64,000 nt of DNA from an uncultured Bacteroidota bacterium (GCA_902791695.1 CADAWR010000007.1:62001-126000); one strand, 5' to 3'. Positions 16,761-25,970 are shown, counted from the stretch's first letter. Program-made: numbers and translations. Notes: generated by a model from the sequence alone, not told the origin.

Positions 16761-19088
16761 TTATAGTTTTCTCATTATGAAGTCCGTCATCAGCTGGTAC
16801 AGGTTCAGCCTCGTGTTGCCCGTGGCGTCGTAGATGCTGTGGTTCTTGTTCGGGTAGATGCGGAACTCGAACTGTTTGCCCGCGTTCTCCAGCTTCTCCA
16901 CCATCTCGGCCGAGTTCTGGAAGTGTACGTTGTCGTCGCCCGTGCCGTGTATCAGCAAGTAGTTGCCCTGCAGCCGCTCGGCAAAGTTCAGCGGCGAGTT
17001 CTCGTCGTACCCCTTGGCATTGTCCTTCGGCAGGCCCAGGAAGCGCTCGGTGTATATGTTGTCATAGTAGCGCCAGTTCATCACCGGTGCCACAGCTATG
17101 GCCATCTTGAACACATCGTTGCCCTTCAGCAGGCTCAGCGTGCTCAGGTAGCCGCCGAAGCTCCAGCCCCATATGCCGATGCGCTCCTTCTCCACCCAGC
17201 TCTGCTGACCCAGCCAGCGTGCTGCCTCTATTGCATCCTCGCACTCCATGCGCCCCAGGTCGCCGTAGGTCTGCTTCTTGAATTGTGCACCACGGCCGCC
17301 CGTACCGCGTCCGTCGAAGCAGAAGACCACCACGCCCTTCTCGGCCAGCATGTGGTACCAGTAGTAGTCCGAGTAGCCGTAGCTGTTGCTCACCTGCTGA
17401 TTGCCGGGGCCGCCGTAGACGTAGATAAGCACGGGGTAGCGCTTGCTCTCGTTGAAGTTGGCAGGCTTTATCGTATAGTAGTTCAACTCCGTGCCGGTCG
17501 AAGTGGTGAAGGTGCCGAACTGCTTGTGGCCGGTGCCGTAGTCGGACATCTTCTTTTGCAGGTCAGCGTTGTCCTGCAGCACCTTGATCAGTTTGCCATT
17601 GGCGTCGTGCAGCGTGTATGCCGGTGCCATGTTGGCATTGCTGTAGGTGCATATGTAGTATTTGCAGCCATCGCTGAAGGTGGCGTTATAGGTGCCGCCG
17701 CTTGTGGGGGCGTTAATGTCTTTCGTGAATGAGTAATCGGTGCCGATGAAGTTGGGGTATATGCTGATTATATTCGCCTGGCTGTAATTCAGGCATTTCT
17801 TCTTCTTCCCGTCGAAGCCTGTCACGAAGAGGCTCTTGTTCACCGCACCGTGCTCGCGGCTGGTGTAGTACAGGCGCTGGTGCTCAGTGTCCACTCCCGC
17901 CACCTCGCACACCTCGTAGCCCCCCGTGGTCACCTGCTTCGCAAGCCGTCCGTCCATGTTGTAAAGGTACACGTGGCGGTAGCCGTCACGCTCGCTCGTG
18001 ATAAGCATCATCTCCTGCGCCTTCTTGCCCTTGCCCACGGTGATGAACTGCCACGTGTCGGGCACCTCCACGTACGTGTCGCACTGCTCCTCGTAAAGTT
18101 TGCTGATGGTATTGTTGTTAAGGCCGCCCGTCGAGGTGTTTACGGCCAGTATCTCCATCGTGTTCTGCAGCCGGTTCATCACCATCACGGCCAACACGTC
18201 CGGAGTGTTGGTCCATTGGAAGCGCGGGATATACTCCCACTTCGACCTGCCGTCCGCCACCGTGGTGCTGCGTCCGTCGAGCGCAGGGGTGAAACGTCCT
18301 TTCGTCTCGATGTTGTACACATGCAGGCTCACCACACTGTTGTCCTCGCCGGCCTTGGGGTACTTGTATCTGTAGTCCTCGGGATAGAGCTTGCCCCACA
18401 TCTGCATGTTGTACTCCCTCACCTTGCTCTCGTCAAAGCGCAGGTAGGCTATCTTCTTCGAATCCGGACTCCACTGGAATCCCTGCGTGATGGCGAACTC
18501 CTCCTCGTACACCCAGTCCGTCGTCCCGTTGATCACCTCGTTCACCCTTCCGTCCGTCGTGATCTGGTGCTCCTCCAGCGTCTCGAGGTCCATCCAGTAC
18601 AAGTTGTTGTCGCGCACAAAAGCCGTCTTCGTACCGTCCGGACTCAGCGTCGTCAGCCTCTGCTTGCCGTTCTTCGTCAGCTTCACAAAGTCGTTGCCGC
18701 CAACGTTGTACAGCCAGTAGTCGCTCACACCGCTGTGGCGGTACAGCGGCTCGAAACCGCTGCTCAGCAGTATCTTGCTCTCATCCTTGCTGAACTCGTA
18801 GCCCTCCATCCTCGGCAGCACCGCCGCCTTCATCTTCGCCCTCGGACCACCAAAAAGGCACACGTCCTCCACCTTCTCGCCCGTCGCGTAGCTGTACTTC
18901 GCTATCCCCGTGCGGCTCATCGTGCAGTAGTGTTCGCCGTCGGCCATCGACCGTAGGCTCCCAATGCCGCTCGGCGCAAAAGTGCGCCTCGTCCAGATAT
19001 CCTCCAGCGTGATATTCTCCTCCTGCGCAGTGGCCGCACCACCCGCAAGCATCGTCGCAAATGCCATATATACAAACAGTTTCTTCAT
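16761..19088 (-). CDS. Dipeptidyl peptidase IV-type S9B serine peptidase
   Basis: 775 aa secreted (signal peptide cleaved around ATAQ). Residues about 30-500 form the DPP IV N-terminal beta-propeller (repeated W-S-P-D-G/S-K-type strands such as FQWSPDSKKIAYLRFDE). The C-terminal alpha/beta-hydrolase has catalytic Ser643 in GWSFGG (Phe in place of the usual Tyr), Asp718/719 in HGTGDDNVHF and His750 in NKNHSI. The DWVYEEEF stretch is the S9B double-Glu motif that binds the substrate N-terminus. Releases X-Pro/X-Ala dipeptides, probably in the periplasm. Has its own upstream promoter at 19124. Confidence 0.95.
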   Translation of the reverse strand: MKKLFVYMAFATMLAGGAATAQEENITLEDIWTRRTFAPSGIGSLRSMADGEHYCTMSRTGIAKYSYATGEKVEDVCLFGGPRAKMKAAVLPRMEGYEFSKDESKILLSSGFEPLYRHSGVSDYWLYNVGGNDFVKLTKNGKQRLTTLSPDGTKTAFVRDNNLYWMDLETLEEHQITTDGRVNEVINGTTDWVYEEEFAITQGFQWSPDSKKIAYLRFDESKVREYNMQMWGKLYPEDYRYKYPKAGEDNSVVSLHVYNIETKGRFTPALDGRSTTVADGRSKWEYIPRFQWTNTPDVLAVMVMNRLQNTMEILAVNTSTGGLNNNTISKLYEEQCDTYVEVPDTWQFITVGKGKKAQEMMLITSERDGYRHVYLYNMDGRLAKQVTTGGYEVCEVAGVDTEHQRLYYTSREHGAVNKSLFVTGFDGKKKKCLNYSQANIISIYPNFIGTDYSFTKDINAPTSGGTYNATFSDGCKYYICTYSNANMAPAYTLHDANGKLIKVLQDNADLQKKMSDYGTGHKQFGTFTTSTGTELNYYTIKPANFNESKRYPVLIYVYGGPGNQQVSNSYGYSDYYWYHMLAEKGVVVFCFDGRGTGGRGAQFKKQTYGDLGRMECEDAIEAARWLGQQSWVEKERIGIWGWSFGGYLSTLSLLKGNDVFKMAIAVAPVMNWRYYDNIYTERFLGLPKDNAKGYDENSPLNFAERLQGNYLLIHGTGDDNVHFQNSAEMVEKLENAGKQFEFRIYPNKNHSIYDATGNTRLNLYQLMTDFIMRKL

Positions 19089-19123
19089 GTTGCGTGTAAC
19101 TTTCGTCCTTTATTTATAAATTG

Positions 19124-19131
19124 CAAATATA
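19124..19131 (-). promoter_or_regulatory. -7 element for the DPP IV operon
   Basis: On the minus strand this reads TATATTTG, a match to the Bacteroidota -7 consensus TAnnTTTG, 36 nt upstream of the peptidase start. Confidence 0.6.
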
Positions 19132-19199
19132 CGAAAAAATCTGACACCCCCAAAATATTTTGCCCTTTTTCTCCGCCATCTTCCCCATTCCTCTCCACT

Positions 19200-19335
19200 G
19201 TAGCGCCAGTGGCGCTACGCCACCTCTCCGTCACCTCTCCGTCTGTTCTACGGTTGTTCTCCGACTGTTTAACGGTTTAAACCGTCGAACAACCGGTGAA
19301 CAACCGTCGAACAGACGGAGAGGGTACGGACCGGC
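19200..19335. repeat. Dispersed intergenic palindrome, copy B (11-nt units)
   Basis: Lies in the divergent gap between DPP IV and the SUMF1 lipoprotein. Left arm from 19244: TGTTCTACGGT, TGTTCTCCGAC, TGTTTAACGGT; centre GTTTAAAC; right arm ACCGTCGAACA, ACCGGTGAACA, ACCGTCGAACA; then GACGGAGAGGGTACGG. Its left flank carries a small palindrome at 19200-19218 with arms GTAGCGCCA and TGGCGCTAC. A related GCGCC palindrome flanks copies C and D. Confidence 0.85.
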
Positions 19336-19372
19336 AACGGAGAAATTATGTGTCCGGATTGAAAAAAAATAC

Positions 19373-19380
19373 TATTTTTG
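19373..19380 (+). promoter_or_regulatory. -7 element for the SUMF1 lipoprotein
   Basis: TATTTTTG matches TAnnTTTG, 22 nt before the chosen ATG at 19402. No convincing -33 TTTG at the usual 19-20 nt spacing. Confidence 0.5.
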
Positions 19381-19401
19381 CATTTGGAAATGCATCACGG
19401 T

Positions 19402-20280
19402 ATGAAACACAAGGTTTTGACATACAGTCTGCTGGCTGCCACTGTGTTGTTCGCGGCCTGCAAGGAAAAGGAGTTTTCGGTGGAGACGGGCGACGGCGGC
19501 TCTGTGCCGCAGCAGCAGGTACACCCACTAACTGCCGAGGTGGAGACAATCAGCGTGCCCAACAGTTCGGTGAAGTTCGACATGGTGCTTGTCAAGGCTG
19601 GCACCTTTACCATGGGTGGTGTCGATGCCGAAGGGCCGCAGCATCAGGTGACGCTGACGCACGACTTCTACATCGGCAGCACCGAGGTGACGCAGGCTCT
19701 GTACATGGCCGTGATGGCCGCCAATCCCTCGGCGTTCAACTATGATGTCACGTATCCGGTTGACAATGTGAGTCATTTCGACGCCGTCCAGTTCTGCCAG
19801 AAGTTGACCAAGCTCACCGGCTATCGTTTCTCGCTGCCCACCGAGGCTCAGTGGGAATATGCCGCGCAGGGCGGCCATCGTGCACAGGGAGCGCTCACCG
19901 ACTATGCCGGCAGCAACAATATCGGCACCGTGGGCTGGTACTGGGACAATGCGCCGCACTACCAGACCGAGGACCCCTTTACCCACGAGACGCTCGTTGC
20001 GCGCCACACCAGCGCCGTTAAGGGCAAGCAGCCCAACGCCCTGGGGCTCTACGACATGACAGGCAACGTGCGCGAATGGTGTCTGGATTGGTATTCTGTG
20101 CTCGGCAACGGAAGCGTCACCGATCCGGCGGGGCCGCTCTCGTCCGACCGTGGCCGCGTGTACCGCGGCGGCAGCTGCAACGACTCGGCGCAGTACTGCC
20201 GCGTGGCTCACCGCGAGGGGCTCAGCTCCACCAGCAAGGGCTTCGACTTCGGCTTCCGTGTGGTCGTAAACATGAATTGA
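19402..20280 (+). CDS. SUMF1/FGE-domain lipoprotein
   Basis: 292 aa. ATG 19402 is preferred because MKHKVLTYSLLAATVLFAAC is a good lipoprotein signal (Cys lipobox LFAAC) and the -7 element lies just upstream; ATG 19390 is possible. Residues about 50-290 form a formylglycine-generating-enzyme-like fold: VKAGTFTMGG, FYIGSTEVTQALY, RFSLPTEAQWEYAA, YDMTGNVREWCLDWY, YRGGSCNDSAQYC and FGFRVV. The paired Cys of true FGE are not clearly in register, so sulfatase activation is not assured; in Bacteroidota the fold is common in surface lipoproteins of unknown role. Converges on the CDF gene with only 2 nt between stops. Confidence 0.88.
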   Translation: MKHKVLTYSLLAATVLFAACKEKEFSVETGDGGSVPQQQVHPLTAEVETISVPNSSVKFDMVLVKAGTFTMGGVDAEGPQHQVTLTHDFYIGSTEVTQALYMAVMAANPSAFNYDVTYPVDNVSHFDAVQFCQKLTKLTGYRFSLPTEAQWEYAAQGGHRAQGALTDYAGSNNIGTVGWYWDNAPHYQTEDPFTHETLVARHTSAVKGKQPNALGLYDMTGNVREWCLDWYSVLGNGSVTDPAGPLSSDRGRVYRGGSCNDSAQYCRVAHREGLSSTSKGFDFGFRVVVNMN

Positions 20281-20282
20281 CG

Positions 20283-21245
20283 TCAGCAGCAGTCGTGCTG
20301 ACAGCAGTGGCTGCTCTTTGTCTCCAACTCAAGTGTGCTGTGGTGTATGCCCAGCTCGTCAAGTAGATGCTTCACGCGGTCGGTGACCTCTTCTAGCATT
20401 GCCGCTTCGGGTATCACGATGTGGCACGTCAGCGCCGTCTCCGTCGTCGATATGGCCCAGATGTGCATGTGGTGCACATTGAGTACACCTTCCTGTGACT
20501 CAATCTTTTTGGCTATCTCGTCCACGTCGAAGCCTTCTGGTACGGCGTCGGTGCTCATGCGCAGGCTCTCGCTGAGCAAATCCCATGTGCTGATGAGTAT
20601 CACAACGGCGATGACGAGGCCTATGATGGGGTCGACGATGGTCCAGCCGGTGAGATTGATGACCACGCCGCTGACCACCACGCCGATTGATACCAGCGTG
20701 TCGGCGAGCATGTGGAGGAATGCGCCGCGCGTGTTGATGTCGTGCTTCTGCTGGCGGCTCAGCGCCCACGCTGTGAGGCCGTTGATGACGATGCCCACCG
20801 TGGCGGTCCAGATGATAAGGCTGCCGTTGACCTCAGTGGGGTTAAAGAATTTCTCCACGCTCTCCACGATGATGGCTCCCACAGCCACCAGCAGGATGAT
20901 GGCGTTGAGCAGCGAGATGAGCACCGAGGCCTTGCGGTGGCCGTAGGTGAAACGCTTGGTGGCGTGCGATGAGGCCAGCTTTAGTGCTATCATGGCCAGC
21001 ACCAGCGAGAAGACGTCGCTGAGGTTGTGGCCTGCGTCGCTAAGCAGACCGATGCTGTTGCCGATGAAGCCCGCCACCGCCTCAACGATGACGAAGGCAA
21101 GGTTCAGCGCCACCGCCACAATATATATTGTAGACAACTTCTCTATCGCATGCGCGTGGTGGTGATGGTGATGTCCGTGGTGCTCGTGACCATGTTCATG
21201 GTTGTGCTCATGATGGTGTTCGTGATGTTCATGTATGTGTTCCAT
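20283..21245 (-). CDS. Cation diffusion facilitator (Zn/Co/Cd) transporter
   Basis: 320 aa ZitB/CzcD-type proton-coupled exporter of divalent metals. Six membrane helices with the two metal-site helices visible: HNLSD in TM2 and HMLAD in TM5. The N-terminus has about 18 His among the first 35 residues (HEHHEHHHEHNHEHGH and onwards), and the C-terminal cytoplasmic domain ends SHCCQHDCC. Both tails look like metal-capture or sensing elements. A -7 element lies upstream (21279); no metalloregulator gene is adjacent. Confidence 0.94.
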   Translation of the reverse strand: MEHIHEHHEHHHEHNHEHGHEHHGHHHHHHAHAIEKLSTIYIVAVALNLAFVIVEAVAGFIGNSIGLLSDAGHNLSDVFSLVLAMIALKLASSHATKRFTYGHRKASVLISLLNAIILLVAVGAIIVESVEKFFNPTEVNGSLIIWTATVGIVINGLTAWALSRQQKHDINTRGAFLHMLADTLVSIGVVVSGVVINLTGWTIVDPIIGLVIAVVILISTWDLLSESLRMSTDAVPEGFDVDEIAKKIESQEGVLNVHHMHIWAISTTETALTCHIVIPEAAMLEEVTDRVKHLLDELGIHHSTLELETKSSHCCQHDCC

Positions 21246-21278
21246 AATGCTGTTTTTTGTTGTTGTTTTTCAGTTTGC

Positions 21279-21286
21279 AAAATTAC
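21279..21286 (-). promoter_or_regulatory. -7 element for the CDF gene
   Basis: Reads TAATTTTG on the minus strand, fitting TAnnTTTG, 34 nt upstream of the start. Confidence 0.45.
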
Positions 21287-21328
21287 TAACTTTTGCAGAC
21301 GTGGTACCATCACCAATAATGGTTAATG

Positions 21329-21368
21329 CAATCCGGCACCGCCGACGGTTGCCGATGGTGCCGGATTG
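21329..21368 (-). terminator. Terminator-like hairpin after the OM protein gene
   Basis: Perfect 12-bp stem CAATCCGGCACC / GGTGCCGGATTG around a 16-nt loop, 22 nt past the stop of the minus-strand gene ending at 21390. There is no T-run, so it may be Rho-assisted or a transcript-stabilising hairpin. Confidence 0.55.
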
Positions 21369-21389
21369 AGACTATTGCTGTGTTTGCGA

Positions 21390-22169
21390 TTAGAGGCGGA
21401 TGCGGTGGGTGATGGTGATGTATCCGACGCGGCGGTCCACACCGTTCCATGGTTTGCCAAAATTGCCGTTCCACGACGTTCCTTCGTAGCCTTCGTTGAA
21501 GAAGTTGTGCAGGGGCATTGAGAACATCAGCACGGTCTTGCTGCGGGCCGTGAAGTCGTAGGTGAGGCCGAAGTCGAGGCCGAGGCCATCGCTGAACATA
21601 CCCTTGTCAGCACCTACGATGTCAAGGTTACCGGTGCCACCAATGACCTTGTCGTAGAAGACGCCACCTTCGATGGCCATTTTCGAGAAGGTTAGCACTA
21701 TGCCGCCGCGGGGCTGGAAGTAGAAGCTTCGGAGGTATTGGTTCTCATATTTAAAGCAGAGTTCCTGGCTCTTGAAGAAGGCACCGGCGTAGAGACCTAC
21801 AATGGTGGGTGTCCAGGAGGCATCGAGACCAATGCAAAAGTCACCCATCTTCTTGAAGGGAATACCGAAAGCGTCATAGTAGGGGCCGTAGATGTCCTGG
21901 TTGGGCAATCCGATGTTTTCGAAGCCACTCTTGGCCATACCAACTGGGAAGACGAGGTCGGCGCCAGGGAGAATGCAGGCAAGGGCGACGGAGTCGACAT
22001 GGTTGTCGGCACCGAGGGTGCTAACGACTAAGCCCTGTGCAATATTGTACAGTATGGTGGTCCAGTAGTTGTTGGACCAGGCACGTGCGTTGAGGGTCAC
22101 TGTGCTCTGGGCTGAAGCGCTGGTAGCCAGCATGGCCACAGCTGCGAGAGTAATTATTACTTTCTTCAT
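21390..22169 (-). CDS. Predicted outer-membrane or secreted protein, unknown function
   Basis: 259 aa. I start at ATG 22169 because it opens a good signal peptide (MKKVIITLAAVAMLATSASAQ). The mature chain is rich in aromatic, alternating segments (GLGLDFGLTYDFTARSKTV, VGYITITHRIRL at the end) typical of an OM beta-barrel. I do not recognise the family. It follows frdB on the same strand with a 19-nt gap from its start to the frdB stop, so it may be co-transcribed with the fumarate reductase genes, but no functional link can be seen. Confidence 0.7.
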   Translation of the reverse strand: MKKVIITLAAVAMLATSASAQSTVTLNARAWSNNYWTTILYNIAQGLVVSTLGADNHVDSVALACILPGADLVFPVGMAKSGFENIGLPNQDIYGPYYDAFGIPFKKMGDFCIGLDASWTPTIVGLYAGAFFKSQELCFKYENQYLRSFYFQPRGGIVLTFSKMAIEGGVFYDKVIGGTGNLDIVGADKGMFSDGLGLDFGLTYDFTARSKTVLMFSMPLHNFFNEGYEGTSWNGNFGKPWNGVDRRVGYITITHRIRL

Positions 22170-22188
22170 AATATGTATTGTTTGTTTG

Positions 22189-22950
22189 TTAATCTTCTCT
22201 GCGGTCACGGCCGAACATCTGGCCAATCCATTGGCGATTGAGGCGGGCGATGTTCTGGCGCTTTATCTGCTTGGGGCATTCGGCTTCGCAGGCGTAGGTG
22301 TTGGTGCATCCGCCAAAGCCCAACTCGTCCATCTTGATTATCATCTTGCGGGCGCGGTCGAGAGCCTCAGGCTGGCCTTGCGGCAGCAGGTTGAGGTGGC
22401 TCACCTTGGCACCCACGAAGAGCATGGCACTGGCGTTCTTGCAGGCAGCCACGCAGGCGCCGCAGCCGATGCAGGCGGCGGCATCCATGGCCTGGTCGGC
22501 GATGTGCTTGGGCACAAGGATATTGTTGGCGTCGGGCACGCCGCCGGTGGTGGCGCTGATGTAGCCGCCGGCCTGGATTATCTTGTCGAAGGCGGTGCGG
22601 TCGACCACCAGGTCCTTGATGATGGGGAATGCTTTAGCCCTCCACGGCTCCACCCAGATCTCGTCGCCGTCGTGGAAGTGGCGCATGTGGAGCTGGCATG
22701 TGGTGACGCCGTCGTCGTTGCCGTGCGGGCGGCCGTTGATGTAGAGGCCGCACATGCCGCAGATGCCCTCGCGGCAGTCGTTGTCGAAGCACACGGGGTG
22801 GGCTATCTTGTCGTTGATGAGTTTTTCGTTGAGCTGGTCGAGCATCTCGAGGAACGAGCAGTCGGCGCTGATGTTGTCAATCTCGTAGGTCTCGAAGTGC
22901 CCTTTGGCGCGGGCGTTCTCCTGGCGCCATATATGTAGTGTGAATTTCAT
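22189..22950 (-). CDS. frdB: Fumarate reductase/succinate dehydrogenase iron-sulfur subunit
   Basis: 253 aa. Carries electrons between the FAD subunit and the membrane quinone site. N-terminal 2Fe-2S ferredoxin domain with [14 protein letters not shown] and a fourth Cys in TTCQLH. C-terminal domain with [11 protein letters not shown] and [13 protein letters not shown] for the 4Fe-4S and 3Fe-4S clusters. Belongs to the B-type (menaquinone) enzymes together with the single cytochrome b subunit encoded upstream. 3 nt after frdA. Confidence 0.95.
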   Translation of the reverse strand: MKFTLHIWRQENARAKGHFETYEIDNISADCSFLEMLDQLNEKLINDKIAHPVCFDNDCREGICGMCGLYINGRPHGNDDGVTTCQLHMRHFHDGDEIWVEPWRAKAFPIIKDLVVDRTAFDKIIQAGGYISATTGGVPDANNILVPKHIADQAMDAAACIGCGACVAACKNASAMLFVGAKVSHLNLLPQGQPEALDRARKMIIKMDELGFGGCTNTYACEAECPKQIKRQNIARLNRQWIGQMFGRDRRED

Positions 22951-22953
22951 GGC

Positions 22954-24891
22954 TTACTTGTAATTACGTTTCACAATCTGTATGTGCTCGTAGTTGAGCT
23001 CCTCTTTGTGCATCACCTCGGGCTTGTCGTGGCCTTGGTACTCCCAGGCGGCTACGAACATAAAGTTGTCGTCGTCGCGGAGTGTCTCGCCGTCCTCGGT
23101 CTGGTGCTCGATGCGGAAGTGGCCGCCGCAACTCTCCTCGCGCTGGGTGGCGTCGTCGACGATGAGGCGTGCCAGCTCGAAGTAGTCTTCGAGGCGGTAG
23201 GCTTTCTCCAGCTCGGGGTTCATCTCGGCGGCCTTGCCGGGAATGAAGACATGCTGGTAGAAGTCGGCTTCAAGTTCGGCAATCTTCTCTTTGGCGGTGG
23301 CCAGGCTTTCCTTAGAGCGAGCCATGCCGCAGTATTCCCACATGATGCGGCCGAGGGCCTTGTGGTAGTGGTCGACGCTGTGCTGACCCTGTATGTTCAT
23401 GAGGCTGTCCATGCGGGCGCGCACGTTGGCTTCGGCCTCGTCGAACTCGGGGCCTTCGGCCTTTATCTTGCCCACGTATATCTGGTCGGCCAAGTAGTTC
23501 TGCATGGTGTAGGGCAGCACGAAGTATCCGTCGGCGAGTCCCTGCATGAGGGCCGATGCACCGAGGCGGTTGGCACCGTGGTCGCTGAAGTTGGCCTCGC
23601 CAGCGGCGAAGAGGCCGGGGATGGTGGTCTGCAGTTCGTAGTCGACCCACAGGCCGCCCATGGTGTAGTGCACGGCGGGGTATATCATCATCGGGTACTC
23701 GTAGGGGTCTACGTCGACAATCTTCTGGTACATCTGGAAGAGATTGCCGTATTTCTGCTCCACGACGTCGCGTCCGAGGCGCTTGATGGCGTCGGCGAAG
23801 TCGAGGTATACGGCCAAGCCCGTGGGACCCACGCCGTAGCCGGCATCACAACGCTCCTTGGCAGCGCGGCTGGCGACGTCACGCGGCACCAAATTACCGA
23901 AGGCGGGGTAGCGGCGCTCCAGGTAATAGTCGCGGTCCTCTTCAGCGATGTCGAGGGCTGTCTTCTCGCCGCGGCGTATAGCTTCGGCGTCCTCTTTCTT
24001 CTTGGGTACCCAGATGCGGCCGTCGTTGCGTAGGCTCTCGCTCATCAGCGTGAGCTTCGACTGGTAGTCGCCGTGGACGGGGATGCAGGTGGGGTGAATC
24101 TGCACGTAGCAGGGGTTGGCGAAGGCGGCACCTCGGCGGTGGCACACCCAGGCGGCGCTGCCGTTGCTGTTCATGGCATTGGTCGAGAGGTAGTAGACGT
24201 TGCCGTAACCACCCGTGGCCACCACGACGGCGTGGGCGGCATATCGCTCCAGCTCGCCGGTGACGAGGTTGCGGACAATGATACCGCGTGCTCTACCGTC
24301 CTTGATGACGAGGTCCATCATCTCGTGGCGCTCGTGGAGGACGACGGTTCCGCGGGCAATCTCACGGCTCAGGGCACCGTAGGCTCCCAGTAGCAGCTGC
24401 TGGCCGGTTTGTCCGCGGGCGTAGAAGGTACGGCTGACCTGTGCACCGCCGAATGAGCGGTTGTCGAGCAGGCCACTATAGTCGCGGGCGAAGGGGACGC
24501 CCTGCGCCACACACTGGTCGATGATGTCGCCGCTGACCTCGGCCAGACGGTAGACGTTGGCCTCGCGGGCGCGGTAGTCGCCACCCTTGATGGTGTCCTT
24601 GAACAGGCGCTCCACGCTGTCGCCGTCGTTCTGGTAGTTCTTGGCGGCGTTGATACCGCCCTGTGCGGCGATGGAGTGCGCGCGGCGCGGCGAGTCCTGG
24701 ATGCAGAAGATGTCCACGTGGAACCCTAATGCGCCGAACGATGCGGCTGCCGAGGCGCCGGCCAGGCCGGTACCGACCACTATGATGTCGAGCTTGCGCT
24801 TGTTGGCGGGGTTCACCAGCTTCTGCGCGGCTTTGTAGTTGGTCCATTTCTGACTGAGAGGACCTTCGGGTATCTTGGAGTCTAATATCAT
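22954..24891 (-). CDS. frdA: Fumarate reductase/succinate dehydrogenase flavoprotein subunit
   Basis: 645 aa catalytic subunit interconverting fumarate and succinate. FAD dinucleotide fold [15 protein letters not shown] near residues 37-51, the [12 protein letters not shown] segment with the His that covalently holds [21 protein letters not shown], the active-site [17 protein letters not shown] region and [14 protein letters not shown]. Length and domain order are those of Bacteroidota Frd/Sdh A. The 27-nt spacer to frdC contains an 8-nt tandem repeat (GTTAATGY). Confidence 0.96.
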   Translation of the reverse strand: MILDSKIPEGPLSQKWTNYKAAQKLVNPANKRKLDIIVVGTGLAGASAAASFGALGFHVDIFCIQDSPRRAHSIAAQGGINAAKNYQNDGDSVERLFKDTIKGGDYRAREANVYRLAEVSGDIIDQCVAQGVPFARDYSGLLDNRSFGGAQVSRTFYARGQTGQQLLLGAYGALSREIARGTVVLHERHEMMDLVIKDGRARGIIVRNLVTGELERYAAHAVVVATGGYGNVYYLSTNAMNSNGSAAWVCHRRGAAFANPCYVQIHPTCIPVHGDYQSKLTLMSESLRNDGRIWVPKKKEDAEAIRRGEKTALDIAEEDRDYYLERRYPAFGNLVPRDVASRAAKERCDAGYGVGPTGLAVYLDFADAIKRLGRDVVEQKYGNLFQMYQKIVDVDPYEYPMMIYPAVHYTMGGLWVDYELQTTIPGLFAAGEANFSDHGANRLGASALMQGLADGYFVLPYTMQNYLADQIYVGKIKAEGPEFDEAEANVRARMDSLMNIQGQHSVDHYHKALGRIMWEYCGMARSKESLATAKEKIAELEADFYQHVFIPGKAAEMNPELEKAYRLEDYFELARLIVDDATQREESCGGHFRIEHQTEDGETLRDDDNFMFVAAWEYQGHDKPEVMHKEELNYEHIQIVKRNYK

Positions 24892-24894
24892 TGC

Positions 24895-24918
24895 GTTAAT
24901 GTGTTAATGCGTTAGTGT
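24895..24918. repeat. 8-nt tandem repeat in the frdC-frdA spacer
   Basis: GTTAATGT, GTTAATGC, GTTAGTGT in direct succession (plus-strand reading). A closely similar run lies in the nqrE/S41 spacer at 30112-30136. Confidence 0.7.
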
Positions 24919-25878
24919 TTAAAGGCCGAGGTATACGAGTATCGGCACAATGGCGAAGCCGAGGACAACAATCCATGTGTATATGCTGCCCAGCGCCTCG
25001 ATGATGTTGTTGTACTTGTAGTTGTTCAGGCCGAGGGTCTGGAAGGCCGAGGGGAAGGCATGGCGCAAGTGCATGAAGATGACAAAGAAGAAGAAGAGGT
25101 ATCCGAGCACAATGTGCCAGTGGTGGAACTTCTCGCGCACCATGTAGTAGAAGTCTGGCTCGGGGTCGCTCTCGGGCAGCACCTTGCGCAGGGTCTGCCG
25201 TTCGTCGTAGGTGAGGTGGCGTATCCACTTGCCGTCGCCGGTGATGTTGCCCTCCTCGCTGGCGCGCTGCACGATGTTGATGATTCCCAGCTGGTCGCGC
25301 ATCTTGCCTATGTATTCCTCCACCTCCGTGGCGTCGCCGTTTTCGTCGGTGTACATGGCCGACTGGGCCTCCAGCTCGTCAATCATCTCTTCGGGCGTCA
25401 AGCCCATCTGCTGCGAGTACTGCACCAGGCCCATAATCTCCTGGTCCTGCAGTTTCTCGGTCTTCACCATATACTCGCCCTTGACGAAGCCAAGCTTGAC
25501 AAAGTAGAAGTCGCAGAAGTGTATTATGAGACAAACAAAGATAAGGATGCCCGTCCACACCATCAGCTTCGATGTGGTGTGGGTCTTGCTCTTCGAGGCC
25601 TCATGGTAGCGCACGGGGCGTGCCAGACGGTTGGTCACCGCCAGCCACAGCGTCAGCAGTATGTGCAGCGCTATGACGCCGAGAAGCACAATCTCGAATA
25701 TCTTCACCACCCAGTTGGTGCCCATGAAGTGGCAGAACGCCGAGTACCAGGCGCCCTCGTCGTGGCGCAGGATAAAGAGATTGGCAGTCATGTGGAACAG
25801 CAGGAAGACCAGCAGGAAGCTGCCCACCAGTGCCACAAGAATCTTCTTTGTGATAGAGTGTATTTTCGGTAAATTCAT
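24919..25878 (-). CDS. frdC: Fumarate reductase/succinate dehydrogenase cytochrome b subunit with large insert
   Basis: 319 aa membrane anchor with five helices (about residues 13-33, 55-80, 102-125, 232-255, 290-315) and the di-heme B-type pattern of His near helix ends (LLFHMT, ALHILLT, IIHFCDFYF, HWHIVLG, FMHLRHAF). Start chosen at ATG 25878 (MNLPKIHS); earlier in-frame codons are upstream of the promoter-proximal leader. Typical Bacteroidales homologues are nearer 220-230 aa. The excess is an acidic soluble stretch between helices 3 and 4 (about residues 133-228, LQDQEIMGLVQ... to ...DPEPDFYYMV). First gene of the frdCAB operon. Confidence 0.92.
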   Translation of the reverse strand: MNLPKIHSITKKILVALVGSFLLVFLLFHMTANLFILRHDEGAWYSAFCHFMGTNWVVKIFEIVLLGVIALHILLTLWLAVTNRLARPVRYHEASKSKTHTTSKLMVWTGILIFVCLIIHFCDFYFVKLGFVKGEYMVKTEKLQDQEIMGLVQYSQQMGLTPEEMIDELEAQSAMYTDENGDATEVEEYIGKMRDQLGIINIVQRASEEGNITGDGKWIRHLTYDERQTLRKVLPESDPEPDFYYMVREKFHHWHIVLGYLFFFFVIFMHLRHAFPSAFQTLGLNNYKYNNIIEALGSIYTWIVVLGFAIVPILVYLGL

Positions 25879-25923
25879 GTTGTTTAGTATATTACTTGTT
25901 ACTTGTTCGATATTGGATTGCTG

Positions 25924-25931
25924 CAAAGATA
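25924..25931 (-). promoter_or_regulatory. -7 element for frdCAB
   Basis: TATCTTTG on the minus strand, a full TAnnTTTG match 46 nt upstream of frdC. Divergent from the promoter at 25963. Confidence 0.65.
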
Positions 25932-25962
25932 CTAAAAAAAAGCATGATTTATGAAAAATTTG

Positions 25963-25970
25963 TATATTTG
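25963..25970 (+). promoter_or_regulatory. -7 element for the coiled-coil protein
   Basis: TATATTTG, a full TAnnTTTG match, 54 nt before the ATG at 26024 in an A-rich leader. Confidence 0.65.

Noticed and set aside
19402..20280. True formylglycine-generating enzyme
   Set aside because: Fold motifs are present but the paired catalytic Cys are not in clear register and no sulfatase is nearby; called a SUMF1-domain lipoprotein only.
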